Assembly (NCBI RefSeq): GCF_018918155.1
Contig: NZ_JAHLPY010000002.1
Coordinates: 300,391 to 364,390 of the forward strand
Length of the DNA stretch: 64,000 bases
DNA from: Anaerostipes sp. MSJ-23
GTDB taxonomy: Bacteria > Bacillota > Clostridia > Lachnospirales > Lachnospiraceae
Direction of reading: 5' to 3'
Part shown: one piece after another, positions 51,153 to 60,188 of the stretch
How positions within the stretch are numbered: the stretch's first letter is position 1
Layout of the letters: every line of letters starts with the position of its first letter
Position numbers and translations under genes: made by a program
Notes under the pieces: generated by a model
What the model saw: the letters and a program-made list of their open reading frames with translations, nothing else
The model's database searches: none
What the model was told of the DNA's origin: nothing

Positions 51153-52529
51153 ATGGGAACAACAAATGGTAAGGTTCCAGGCAGAGTAAAATATACATTT
51201 GCCTTTGGAGCATTAGGTAAAGATTTGATTTATGGAATGATGGCAACATTCGCCATGATTTATTTTACAGATGTGTTAAAGGTATCACCTGGATTTGTAG
51301 GAATGGTATTCTTCGTAGCAAAACTCTGGGATGCGTTTAATGACTTGTTTATGGGAATGATAGTAGACAATACTAGATCACGTTTTGGTAAATTTGTTCC
51401 GTGGTTAGTCATTGGAACATTGGTTAACGCAGTTGTATTTGTAGTATTATTTACAGATTTTAAATTAACAGGAACATCACTTTGTATCTTCGTTGCAGTG
51501 ATTTATGTATTATGGGGAATGACATATACGATTATGGATATTCCATATTGGTCAGTTATTCCAAACCTTACATCAGATCCACATGAGCGAGAAGTTGTTT
51601 CCGTTTTACCTAGAATTTTTGCAAGTATTGGACAGTCTTTAGTAATTGCAGGTTTTGGTGTTCAGATCATCGCAGCATTAGGTGGAGGATATATTGGATA
51701 TCATCGTTTTGCTTTGATCATTGCAGGAACATTTATCCTTACAATCGGTGTTGCAGTTCTGAATTTGAAGGTAAAAGAAGATAATGCACCAACAGAAAAG
51801 ATTTCTTTCAAAGATGTATTTTCAATTATTAAACAAAATGATCAGCTACAGTCAGCAGTTGGATTGATCTTACTTTATAATGTAGGAATTCAATTCATTA
51901 TGGGCGTTGCAGTATATTACTTTACGTATGTATGTGGAAATGCAAATATGTTATCTGCATTTATGATCAGTGCATCTATCGCGGAAGTTGTTGGATTGAT
52001 CATCTTCCCAGAAGTAGCAAAGAAATTATCAAGAAAGACATCATTTAAGTTAGCATGTATTTTGCCATTTATTGGACTTGCATTACTATTAGTTGTTGGT
52101 TTTGTCTGCCCTGAAAATATTATATTAACAGCCATTTCAGGAATTATCGTAAAGACAGGAACAGGACTAGAGCTTGGTTGTGCAACTGTATTTTTATCAG
52201 ATGTTGTTGACTATGGAGAGTATAAACTGAAAACAAGAAATGAATCTGTTGTATTCTCATTACAGACACTGATTGTTAAATTTACAGCAGCGTTGACATC
52301 ATTATTTATCGGATTTGCTTTGGAACGTACAGGATATATTCCAGATCCAAGTGCAGTACAATCTGCACTAACACTAAACTCCATACGATTCTTAATGTGC
52401 GCGATTCCAGCAGTTTCAATGTTAGTAGCATATCTGGTCTATAAGAAGACTTATCATTTAGATGACAATTTCATGAAAAAGGTAATTAGTACGATTGAAG
52501 AAAGGAGAGCAAAGTATAATGCCGAATAG
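51153..52529 (+). CDS. GPH-family sugar:cation symporter (first of two)
   Basis: Membrane carrier of 458 aa with 12 predicted helices, glycoside-pentoside-hexuronide family (MelB/LacS core, without a PTS IIA domain). Family features are FAFGALGKDLIYGMMATF at the start, DAFNDLFMGMIVDNTRSRFGKF between helices 2 and 3 (conserved Asp and Arg) and MDIPYWSVIPNLT in helix 4. Leading the galactose operon, it probably imports galactose or a galactoside. GCAGGAGGAG precedes the start, and galK begins inside its last 11 bases, indicating translational coupling. Confidence 0.9.
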   Translation: MGTTNGKVPGRVKYTFAFGALGKDLIYGMMATFAMIYFTDVLKVSPGFVGMVFFVAKLWDAFNDLFMGMIVDNTRSRFGKFVPWLVIGTLVNAVVFVVLFTDFKLTGTSLCIFVAVIYVLWGMTYTIMDIPYWSVIPNLTSDPHEREVVSVLPRIFASIGQSLVIAGFGVQIIAALGGGYIGYHRFALIIAGTFILTIGVAVLNLKVKEDNAPTEKISFKDVFSIIKQNDQLQSAVGLILLYNVGIQFIMGVAVYYFTYVCGNANMLSAFMISASIAEVVGLIIFPEVAKKLSRKTSFKLACILPFIGLALLLVVGFVCPENIILTAISGIIVKTGTGLELGCATVFLSDVVDYGEYKLKTRNESVVFSLQTLIVKFTAALTSLFIGFALERTGYIPDPSAVQSALTLNSIRFLMCAIPAVSMLVAYLVYKKTYHLDDNFMKKVISTIEERRAKYNAE

Positions 52530-53802
52530 TACAAAAAAATTAAAAGAAGCTTTCAAAGAAGGAAAGTACACACAGTTATTAACAGACATTTATGTAGATC
52601 AGAACGTAATTGAATATCAGGAAGAACGATATATCAAAGCGTTAGAATCTTTTGAAAAGATTTATGGAGAAAAAGAAGTAGAAATCTACAGCGCACCGGG
52701 AAGAAGTGAAGTTGGAGGAAACCATACAGATCATCAGTTCGGGAAAGTATTGGCAACATCCATTAACTTAGATGCAATTGCTATTGTCGCGCCTAAAAAG
52801 GAAAATGTAATTGATCTAAAATCTGAAGGATATGATCGTATTCAGTGTGACTTGAATCATTTAGATAAAAATGATGTTAAAGACGGAAGTTCTGAAGCTT
52901 TGATCGCTGGAGTTGCATTCAAATTGAAAGAAGAAGGATACAAGATCGGTGGATTTGAAGCTTACGTAACAAGTGATGTGCTTAATGGAGCAGGAATGTC
53001 TTCATCAGCAGCATTTGAAGTATTGATTGGAAATATCTTATCTGGATTATATAATGATATGAAGATTAGCCCTGTATTTTTAGCACAGGCAGGACAGTTT
53101 GCTGAAAATGAATTTTTTGGAAAACCATGTGGATTAATGGATCAGATGGCATCTTCTATCGGTGGTTTGATCAATATTGATTTTGAAGATCCAGAAAAAC
53201 CACAGATTAAAAAAGTTGAAGTAGATTTTGAAGAATATGGACATAGCTTATGTATCGTGGATACAAAAGGATCACATGCAGATTTAACAGATGATTATGC
53301 GGCAATTCCAGAAGAAATGAAAGAAGTTGCAGGTTTCTTTGATAAAGCAGTATTAAGAGAAGTTGATAAAGATGATTTCTATTTAAACCTTCCAAAAATT
53401 CGAGAAATCTTAGGAGATCGTGCAGTACTTCGTGCAATGCATTTATTTGAAGAAAATAAACGTGTGGATGAACAGGTGAAAGCATTAGAAGATGGAGACT
53501 TCGAAACATTTAAGAAGTTAGTAAAAGAGTCTGGGGATTCTTCTTTTAAATATTTACAAAATGTTTATTCTAGTCATGATTTAACAAATCAGAGCGAATC
53601 TATCGGTTTAGCAATGAGCGATATTTCACTGGGAGATAAGGGAGTTAGTCGAGTTCATGGTGGTGGATTTGCAGGAACAATTCAGGCATTTGTTCCAAAT
53701 GATATTGTTAGTATGTATAAAAAGAATATGGAACATGTCTTTGGTGAAGGTGCATGTCATGTATTAAAGGTACGCCCATACGGGGGAATGAAGGTGTTAT
53801 AA
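52519..53802 (+). CDS. galK: Galactokinase
   Basis: Phosphorylates alpha-D-galactose to galactose 1-phosphate, the first committed step of the Leloir pathway. The 427-aa GHMP kinase has the galactokinase signature SAPGRSEVGGNHTDHQ (about 54-69), the phosphate loop NGAGMSSSAAFEV (about 156-168) and the C-terminal RVHGGGFAGTIQAF. It is about 35 residues longer than E. coli GalK owing to an N-terminal extension, as in other clostridia. ATG 52519 follows AAAGGAG; galM begins 1 nt after its stop. Confidence 0.95.
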   Translation: MPNSTKKLKEAFKEGKYTQLLTDIYVDQNVIEYQEERYIKALESFEKIYGEKEVEIYSAPGRSEVGGNHTDHQFGKVLATSINLDAIAIVAPKKENVIDLKSEGYDRIQCDLNHLDKNDVKDGSSEALIAGVAFKLKEEGYKIGGFEAYVTSDVLNGAGMSSSAAFEVLIGNILSGLYNDMKISPVFLAQAGQFAENEFFGKPCGLMDQMASSIGGLINIDFEDPEKPQIKKVEVDFEEYGHSLCIVDTKGSHADLTDDYAAIPEEMKEVAGFFDKAVLREVDKDDFYLNLPKIREILGDRAVLRAMHLFEENKRVDEQVKALEDGDFETFKKLVKESGDSSFKYLQNVYSSHDLTNQSESIGLAMSDISLGDKGVSRVHGGGFAGTIQAFVPNDIVSMYKKNMEHVFGEGACHVLKVRPYGGMKVL

Positions 53803-53803
53803 A

Positions 53804-54823
53804 ATGGTAAATGTAAGAATGATTGAAGAAAAAGACAACGGAGTCTGCTTTTTCAAGTTAGAAAATGAAGAGATTAAAGTTATTACAACTAATCTAGGAT
53901 GTCATGTTTTATCTGTATTTACAAAAGACAGAGATGGAAACTTTGGAGATGTTGTTTTAGGATTCGAAAATGTAGAAGATTGTCATCATGACGGAAGTTA
54001 TATGGGAGCAATTGTTGGACGTGTAGCGAACAGAATTGCAAATGCACAGTTTGAATTAAATGGAAAAACATATCAGTTAGCAGCTAATAATGGAGGAAAT
54101 TCTCTTCATGGGGGAACGGAAGGATTTGATCAGAAGATATTTCAATATGAATTAATGGAAGAGGGAATTCGATTTATTTATTTTTCTCCAGATATGGAAG
54201 AGGGATATCCAGGAAGTCTCTATTTGAAAGTTGTATATCGCCTTTGTGGCAATACATTAAAGATGGAATATGAAGCAGTCTCAGATCAGGATACACTGAT
54301 CAATATTACCAATCATTCTTACTTTAACCTGTCAGCAGGTAAAGATCAAAAGATTTATCATCATGAGTTGAAAATCAAAGCAGATAAAATAGCATGTGGT
54401 GATGGAAATTGTCTTGCCAATGGAACATTTTTAAAGGTAGAAGGAACACCGTTTGACTTTAAAGAGTTTCATGAAATTGGAGAACGGATTAACGATGATC
54501 ATGAGCAGTTAAAACTTGCCGGTGGATATGATCATTCTTTTATCTTAAAAGATGAGGAAGATCAGCTGATTCTATATGACAAAGAAACTGGACGAAAATT
54601 AACAATGACAACAACACTTCCTTGCATTCAGGTATATACGGCAAACTTCCTTGCTGGCGGATGTAATGGAAAAGGTGGAAAACCATATGAAAATAGAGAT
54701 GGTGTTGCATTAGAAGCTCAATTCTTACCAAACTCCATACATATAGAGGATGAGCCAAAGGTAATTTTAAGAAAAGGTGAACAGTACAAAGCGGTGACTT
54801 CATATCGATTTGAGGTGGAATAA
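53804..54823 (+). CDS. galM: Aldose 1-epimerase (galactose mutarotase)
   Basis: Interconverts beta- and alpha-galactose so that galactokinase receives its substrate. The 339-aa beta-sandwich protein shows GAIVGRVANRIANAQFELNG, NGGNSLHGGTEGFDQK with the catalytic His region, NITNHSYFNLSAG with the second His, and GGYDHSF. It is located between galK and galT; its stop is 4 nt before the galT start. AAGGTG upstream is a modest ribosome site, so translation is probably coupled to galK. Confidence 0.94.
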   Translation: MVNVRMIEEKDNGVCFFKLENEEIKVITTNLGCHVLSVFTKDRDGNFGDVVLGFENVEDCHHDGSYMGAIVGRVANRIANAQFELNGKTYQLAANNGGNSLHGGTEGFDQKIFQYELMEEGIRFIYFSPDMEEGYPGSLYLKVVYRLCGNTLKMEYEAVSDQDTLINITNHSYFNLSAGKDQKIYHHELKIKADKIACGDGNCLANGTFLKVEGTPFDFKEFHEIGERINDDHEQLKLAGGYDHSFILKDEEDQLILYDKETGRKLTMTTTLPCIQVYTANFLAGGCNGKGGKPYENRDGVALEAQFLPNSIHIEDEPKVILRKGEQYKAVTSYRFEVE

Positions 54824-54827
54824 TAAG

Positions 54828-56324
54828 ATGAATTTACAAAAAGAAATCAAAAAGCTTGTAACTTATGGACTAAAACATCAACTGATTATGCCAGAAGATG
54901 AAACGTATACAATTAACCAGTATTTGGAAGTGTTTCGTTTAGATGAATATGATGATCCAGATATTGAGGGAGAAGAAATTATTCTTCCAGAAATTTTAGA
55001 CAAAATGATAGATGCTGCTTACGACAGATATATTATTAAGAGTGATGATATTGTAACAAGAGATTTGTTTGATACAAAACTTATGGGAATCATGACACCA
55101 AAACCAAGTCAGGTAATTAAAGAATTTCGTGAACTGTACAAAGAAAGCCCAGAAAAAGCAACAGAATTTTTCTATAAATTCAGTCAAGACACAAACTACA
55201 TCCGTAAAGATCGTGTGAAAAAGGATATGAAATGGAAAGTAAATAGTCCATACGGAGAGATTGATATTACAATCAATCTTTCAAAACCTGAAAAAGACCC
55301 AAAAGCGATTGCTGCAGCAAAGAATGCGAAACAAAGTGCTTATCCAAAATGCCAGCTTTGTATGGAAAATGAAGGATATGCAGGAAGAATGAATCATCCG
55401 GCAAGACAGAATCACAGAATCATGCCAATTGTGATCAATGATAATAAATGGGGATTCCAGTATTCTCCATATGTATACTACAATGAGCACTGTATCGTAT
55501 TTAATGGACAACACACACCAATGAAAATTGACAAACAGGCATTTATTAAACTGTTTGACTTTGTAAAACAGTTTCCACACTATTTCCTTGGATCAAATGC
55601 CGATCTTCCAATTGTCGGAGGTTCTATTTTAACACATGATCATTTTCAGGGTGGACATTATGAGTTTGCTATGGAACGTGCAGAGATTGAGAAAGAGTTT
55701 GTGATTCCAGGATATGAAGATGTGAAAGCAGGAATTGTGCACTGGCCATTATCAGTTATTCGTATTCAGAGTAAAGATGAAAAACGACTGATCGATCTTG
55801 CAGATTATATTCTTAAGAAATGGCGTGGATACACAGATGAAGAAGCATACATTTTTGCAGAAACAGACGGAGAACCACATAATACAATTACTCCGATTGC
55901 ACGTAAAAAAGGTGATGTGTATGAATTAGATTTAACACTTCGTAATAATATTACGACAGAAGAGTGTCCATTAGGACTTTATCATCCACATAACGAGTAT
56001 CATCATATTAAGAAAGAGAATATTGGATTAATTGAAGTTATGGGATTAGCTGTCTTACCATCAAGATTGAAAGCAGAGATGGAACATTTAAGTGAATGCC
56101 TGATTAAAAAAGAAGAAATTGGTCAGTATGAAGACCTCAAAAAACATGAAGCTTGGGTTAATGAAATCAAGGCAAAATATGAAGATATCAATGCAGAAAA
56201 TGTTATGGATATTTTGAAAGAAGAAATCGGACAGGTATTTGTAAAAGTATTAGAAGATGCTGGAGTTTATAAATGCAATGAAGAAGGCAGAACAGCATTT
56301 GGACGTTTCATTTCAGTTTTATAA
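54828..56324 (+). CDS. galT: UDP-glucose-hexose-1-phosphate uridylyltransferase (type 2)
   Basis: Transfers UMP from UDP-glucose to galactose 1-phosphate, giving UDP-galactose and glucose 1-phosphate. The 498-aa protein is the Firmicute GalT type, longer than the E. coli enzyme. Its active-site region is VGGSILTHDHFQGGHYEF, with the histidines of the nucleotidyl-transfer site; PLGLYHPHNEYHHIKKENIGLIEVMG is typical of the C-terminal half. ATG 54828 follows GAGGTGG in the end of galM; an upstream in-frame ATG at 54810 is within galM and lacks a site. Confidence 0.94.
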   Translation: MNLQKEIKKLVTYGLKHQLIMPEDETYTINQYLEVFRLDEYDDPDIEGEEIILPEILDKMIDAAYDRYIIKSDDIVTRDLFDTKLMGIMTPKPSQVIKEFRELYKESPEKATEFFYKFSQDTNYIRKDRVKKDMKWKVNSPYGEIDITINLSKPEKDPKAIAAAKNAKQSAYPKCQLCMENEGYAGRMNHPARQNHRIMPIVINDNKWGFQYSPYVYYNEHCIVFNGQHTPMKIDKQAFIKLFDFVKQFPHYFLGSNADLPIVGGSILTHDHFQGGHYEFAMERAEIEKEFVIPGYEDVKAGIVHWPLSVIRIQSKDEKRLIDLADYILKKWRGYTDEEAYIFAETDGEPHNTITPIARKKGDVYELDLTLRNNITTEECPLGLYHPHNEYHHIKKENIGLIEVMGLAVLPSRLKAEMEHLSECLIKKEEIGQYEDLKKHEAWVNEIKAKYEDINAENVMDILKEEIGQVFVKVLEDAGVYKCNEEGRTAFGRFISVL

Positions 56325-56353
56325 CAAATGGACTATGGAAAGGAAGTAAGACA

Positions 56354-57355
56354 ATGAAAATATTAGTATTAGGTGGAGCTGGTTACATTGGTTCTCATAC
56401 AGTTTATGAACTAATCGATGCAGGAGAAGAGGTAGTCATCATTGATAATCTTGAAACAGGACATATCGAAGCAGTTCATCCAAAAGCTAAATTTTATCAA
56501 GGTGACTTAAGAAATAAAGCATTTGTGGATAGTGTTCTTGATCAGGAAAAAGATATTGATGCGGTAATTCATTTCGCAGCGAACTCTCTGGTTGGAGAAA
56601 GTATGGTAAATCCATTGAAATATTATGATAACAACCTTTGTGGAACAAAGACAATGGTGCAGTCATTAGTGGAACATGGAATTGATAAGATTGTATTTTC
56701 ATCTACAGCTGCAACATATGGAGAACCAGAAAAAGTACCAATTTTAGAGACAGATCGTACAGAGCCAACAAATACATATGGAGAGACAAAACTTTCCATG
56801 GAAAAAATGTTTAAATGGGTTGGACATGCACATGGATTAAGATATGTATCTTTAAGATATTTTAATGCCTGTGGAGCACATGTCAGTGGACAGATTGGAG
56901 AAGATCATAATCCAGAAACACATCTGATTCCATTGATATTACAGGTGCCGAATGAAAAAAGAGAAGCAATCAGTATCTTTGGAACTGATTATGATACAAA
57001 AGATGGAACTTGTGTAAGAGATTATATTCATGTAACTGATCTTGCACAGGCACATATTCTTGCTGTAAAATACTTAATGGAAGGTAATGAAAGCAATATC
57101 TTCAATCTTGGAAATGGTGTTGGATTTACTGTAAAAGAAGTGATTGAGACAGCTAGAAAAGTAACAGGAAAGCCAATCAAGGCTGTGGAAGAAGGAAGAA
57201 GAGCTGGAGATCCAGCAGTTCTCATTGCTTCCAGTGAAAAAGCGAAGAATATCCTTGGCTGGAAACCAGAACATGCAGATCTTGAAGAAATCATTGCATC
57301 CGCATGGAAATGGCACAGTAGCCACCCACAAGGATATTGTTCAGTTCAAAAGTAA
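56354..57355 (+). CDS. galE: UDP-glucose 4-epimerase
   Basis: Regenerates UDP-glucose from UDP-galactose, completing the Leloir cycle, and supplies UDP-galactose for surface glycans. The 333-aa extended SDR protein has GGAGYIGSH (residues 7-15) for NAD, SSTAATYGEP and the catalytic pair Tyr142 and Lys146 in TYGETK. It is the last gene of the operon, 29 nt after galT, with AAAGGAAG upstream, and ends before a terminator. Confidence 0.95.
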   Translation: MKILVLGGAGYIGSHTVYELIDAGEEVVIIDNLETGHIEAVHPKAKFYQGDLRNKAFVDSVLDQEKDIDAVIHFAANSLVGESMVNPLKYYDNNLCGTKTMVQSLVEHGIDKIVFSSTAATYGEPEKVPILETDRTEPTNTYGETKLSMEKMFKWVGHAHGLRYVSLRYFNACGAHVSGQIGEDHNPETHLIPLILQVPNEKREAISIFGTDYDTKDGTCVRDYIHVTDLAQAHILAVKYLMEGNESNIFNLGNGVGFTVKEVIETARKVTGKPIKAVEEGRRAGDPAVLIASSEKAKNILGWKPEHADLEEIIASAWKWHSSHPQGYCSVQK

Positions 57356-57381
57356 AAACTTTTGAACCATAAATCATTACT

Positions 57382-57426
57382 GAATCATCCAGAGAATGTT
57401 ACCTAGCTCTGGGTGATTCTTTTAAT
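57382..57426 (+). terminator. Terminator of the gal operon
   Basis: GAATCATCCAGAG (57382-57394) pairs with CTCTGGGTGATTC (57407-57419), with one G-T pair, followed by TTTTAATTT. Confidence 0.85.
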
Positions 57427-57533
57427 TTATAGAATATTACCCTATTCCTTTCTGCTAAAGTTACTTCTATATTTGATACTCTTATTAGACAGAAACAAGT
57501 TTCAGCAGAATTCTAGAAGATATAATTTCGTTG

Positions 57534-58421
57534 TTAAGAACGATACGAAGGAGAATTGAATACACGTTGTGATATATTTTTGCGATACTCAGAAGGCGAT
57601 ATTCCTTTTGTCTTTTGAAAAACACGGCTAAAATACAGAGGATTGTCATAACCAATAATCTGTGCGATTTCATTGATATTATATTGTGTATTTTGAAGTA
57701 ATGCCTCTGCATTATATATTCTTTTTTTTAGAATATACTGTTTTGGTGTAATCCCAGTGTATAATTTAAAATTACGGATAAACCAACTGGTACTAAAATG
57801 ATTTTCTTTGGCATAATCATCAATATTAATTGGTTCATTATAATGTTCACAAAAGTAAGAGATTGCGTTATCTATTTCTTCGAAAGCATGTGAATTATCA
57901 GAATTGAGGGATGATTTAAAATGTCGCTGAAGTTTGATAAAAATCTGTCGTAAATATATTTCAAGCATTTCTTCATAACCATCTTGGCACATTTGCAATT
58001 CTTTTATCATAGAACGAAACAGATTTTGATATTCTGCACCGGATCCACAGTGAAAAACTTTTTTATTAGTAAGTCCATAAGAACGAAGCAGGTTCGTGAC
58101 ATTGTTTCCAGTAAAGTGAACCCAGTAAACTTCAGTTTGATCTTTTGCGTAATATTCGTATTTTTGTGGTTCTTTTGGACGATATAGAACCATATGACCA
58201 GCATGAACAATAGTTTCTTCATCATTGTTATCAAAATGAAAATGTGCTTTTCCAGCAGCAATATAGAGTAGTTGAAAATCTAGTCTACCACGAGGTCGCC
58301 ATGTGGGGAGTTTGGGAAGTGTATATAATTTATAAGTTCCACACATAGTTATGACAAGAGGTTTGGATTTGTCTTTTCGGTCAATGGTTGAATTGTTTAG
58401 ATATGCATTATTTGTATACAT
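57534..58421 (-). CDS. AraC-family regulator of the lactose operon
   Basis: Activator of 295 aa: an N-terminal cupin-like ligand domain (about 30-150, with GRLDFQLLYIAAGKAHFHF and HAGHMVLYRPKEPQKYEYY) and a C-terminal double HTH_18 domain (about 190-288, with PINIDDYAKENHFSTSWFIRNFK and IAQIIGYDNPLYFSRVFQKTKGISPSEYR). It diverges from the second GPH carrier and lacLM, about 350 nt away, so it most likely activates that operon in response to a galactoside. AAGGAG precedes the start. Confidence 0.88.
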   Translation of the reverse strand: MYTNNAYLNNSTIDRKDKSKPLVITMCGTYKLYTLPKLPTWRPRGRLDFQLLYIAAGKAHFHFDNNDEETIVHAGHMVLYRPKEPQKYEYYAKDQTEVYWVHFTGNNVTNLLRSYGLTNKKVFHCGSGAEYQNLFRSMIKELQMCQDGYEEMLEIYLRQIFIKLQRHFKSSLNSDNSHAFEEIDNAISYFCEHYNEPINIDDYAKENHFSTSWFIRNFKLYTGITPKQYILKKRIYNAEALLQNTQYNINEIAQIIGYDNPLYFSRVFQKTKGISPSEYRKNISQRVFNSPSYRS

Positions 58422-58694
58422 TATAGCTCCTTACATATAGAATGAATCGAAAATATGAAAGATCGATGTAAAAATTCACTTATATTTACTATATAATTTT
58501 ACCATTTTACAGCTATACTGTCTATTTTAATTTGAAATGATAAAAAATATTTCTATATTTATGTAAATTTGATAGAATTTCAATGAAAGTTCAAAAAAGT
58601 GTATGTTAAAAATAATAAAAAACAAAAAAATATATACATTTTTTTGTTGATAGTGTTGTTTTGTGTATGTTTTGAATAATTTATGAAATGGTCT

Positions 58695-58722
58695 TTGACA
58701 ATAATTATATATATACTATGTA
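58695..58722 (+). promoter_or_regulatory. Candidate promoter of the lacLM operon
   Basis: TTGACA at 58695-58700 and TATGTA at 58717-58722 with a 16-nt spacer. The remainder of the divergent 58422-58694 region is extremely AT-rich; AraC sites are expected there but I cannot delimit them. Confidence 0.5.
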
Positions 58723-58770
58723 TAAAGAAATTGAGAAAACATTATGGTAAATGAAAGGAGAAATTTTTAC

Positions 58771-60126
58771 ATGGAAGAGAGGAGATACCTAAAATGGTAT
58801 AACAAAGTGGGTTATGGATCAGGCGATATTGCAGGAAATGTTGTATATGCATTTCTGACATCTTTTGTAATGATTTATTTGACAGACACCATAGGCTTAA
58901 ATGCAGGTATTGTCGGTACATTAATTGCTGTATCGAAATTATTTGATGGTGTATCAGATATTTTCTTTGGTTCTATGATTGACAGAACAAAGAGCAAGAT
59001 GGGAAAAGCCAGACCATGGATGTTTTATGGATTCTTTGGATGTGCTGTAACATTGTTTGGTGTATTTGCCATTCCAACCAGTCTGGGCAAGACTGCACAG
59101 TATGCATGGTTCTTTATTGCATACACATTATTAAACGCAGTATTCTACACAGCAAATAATATTGCTTATGCAGCATTGACATCGCTTGTAACAAAGAATG
59201 CGAAAGAGCGTGTTGAAATGGGTTCATTTAGATTTATGTTCTCATTTGGTACCAATCTTTTGATTCAGTCCATCACATTTGGACTTGTAGCATCATTTGG
59301 CGGTGGGGCAGCAGCATGGAGAATTGTAGCAATCATATACTGTATCGTTGGTATCATATCAAATACATTGTCATGCTTTTCGGTTAAGGAACTTTCTGAT
59401 GCGGAGCTTAGAGATGGAAAAGAGGAAGAAGACAGTAAGCTTACATTGGCAGAAACATTTAAGCTACTTATATCTAATAAATATTTTGTCATGATTTGCG
59501 TTGTATATATTCTTCAGCAGTTAAGAGCAGCTATGCTTAGCGTTGGAACTTACTTTATGACGTATGTGCTTTTTAATCAGAAACTCTTCGGTGTATTCTC
59601 GTGGGCAATTAATATTCCATTGATTATAGCACTTGCTATCACACCTACATTGGTTGCAAAAGCAAGAGGAATGTACAAGCTTAATAAGTACAGCTATGTA
59701 TTTGCTACAATCTGTCGTTTGGGAATTGTTGTATCTGGATATTTAGGAAGCATTCCTCTTATGTTAGTGTTTACCGTATTAACATCTCTTGGTGAAGGAC
59801 CTTGGCAAGGTGATGTTGGAGCAGTTATCGCAAACTGTTCAGAGCATACATATCTTAAGACTGGTAAGAGAATTGATGGGTCTATGTTTTCGTGTACATC
59901 TTTTGGTACAAAGCTTGGTGGTGGTATTGGTGTAGCACTTTCAGGATGGTTACTGGATGTAAGCGGATATGTTAATAATGTAGCTGTTCAGTCAGCAAGC
60001 TGTATCAGTATGATGAATGTTATGTACTTGTGGTTACCATTTGCGTTTGATTTGATTATCACAATCATTCTTTCATTCATGAATATTGAAGGTGCAAACG
60101 AACAGTTAAAAGAAAGTATGGAATAA
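58771..60126 (+). CDS. GPH-family sugar:cation symporter (second), probably lactose
   Basis: Carrier of 451 aa, 12 helices, MelB/LacS-like without a IIA domain. Motifs: YGSGDIAGNVVYAFLTSF at the start, DGVSDIFFGSMIDRTKSKMGKARPW (conserved Asp, Arg) and NNIAYAALTSLVTKNAKERVEMG. It lies 62 nt upstream of lacL and under the AraC regulator, so lactose or another beta-galactoside is the probable substrate. ATG 58771 follows GAAAGGAG; the upstream ATG at 58744 precedes that site. It is clearly paralogous to the gal-operon carrier but not nearly identical. Confidence 0.9.
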   Translation: MEERRYLKWYNKVGYGSGDIAGNVVYAFLTSFVMIYLTDTIGLNAGIVGTLIAVSKLFDGVSDIFFGSMIDRTKSKMGKARPWMFYGFFGCAVTLFGVFAIPTSLGKTAQYAWFFIAYTLLNAVFYTANNIAYAALTSLVTKNAKERVEMGSFRFMFSFGTNLLIQSITFGLVASFGGGAAAWRIVAIIYCIVGIISNTLSCFSVKELSDAELRDGKEEEDSKLTLAETFKLLISNKYFVMICVVYILQQLRAAMLSVGTYFMTYVLFNQKLFGVFSWAINIPLIIALAITPTLVAKARGMYKLNKYSYVFATICRLGIVVSGYLGSIPLMLVFTVLTSLGEGPWQGDVGAVIANCSEHTYLKTGKRIDGSMFSCTSFGTKLGGGIGVALSGWLLDVSGYVNNVAVQSASCISMMNVMYLWLPFAFDLIITIILSFMNIEGANEQLKESME

Positions 60127-60188
60127 AGAAATAGCCTTCAGAGTGAATATTTACTTTTGGGGCTAAATGTAAAATTAGAAAGCGAGGT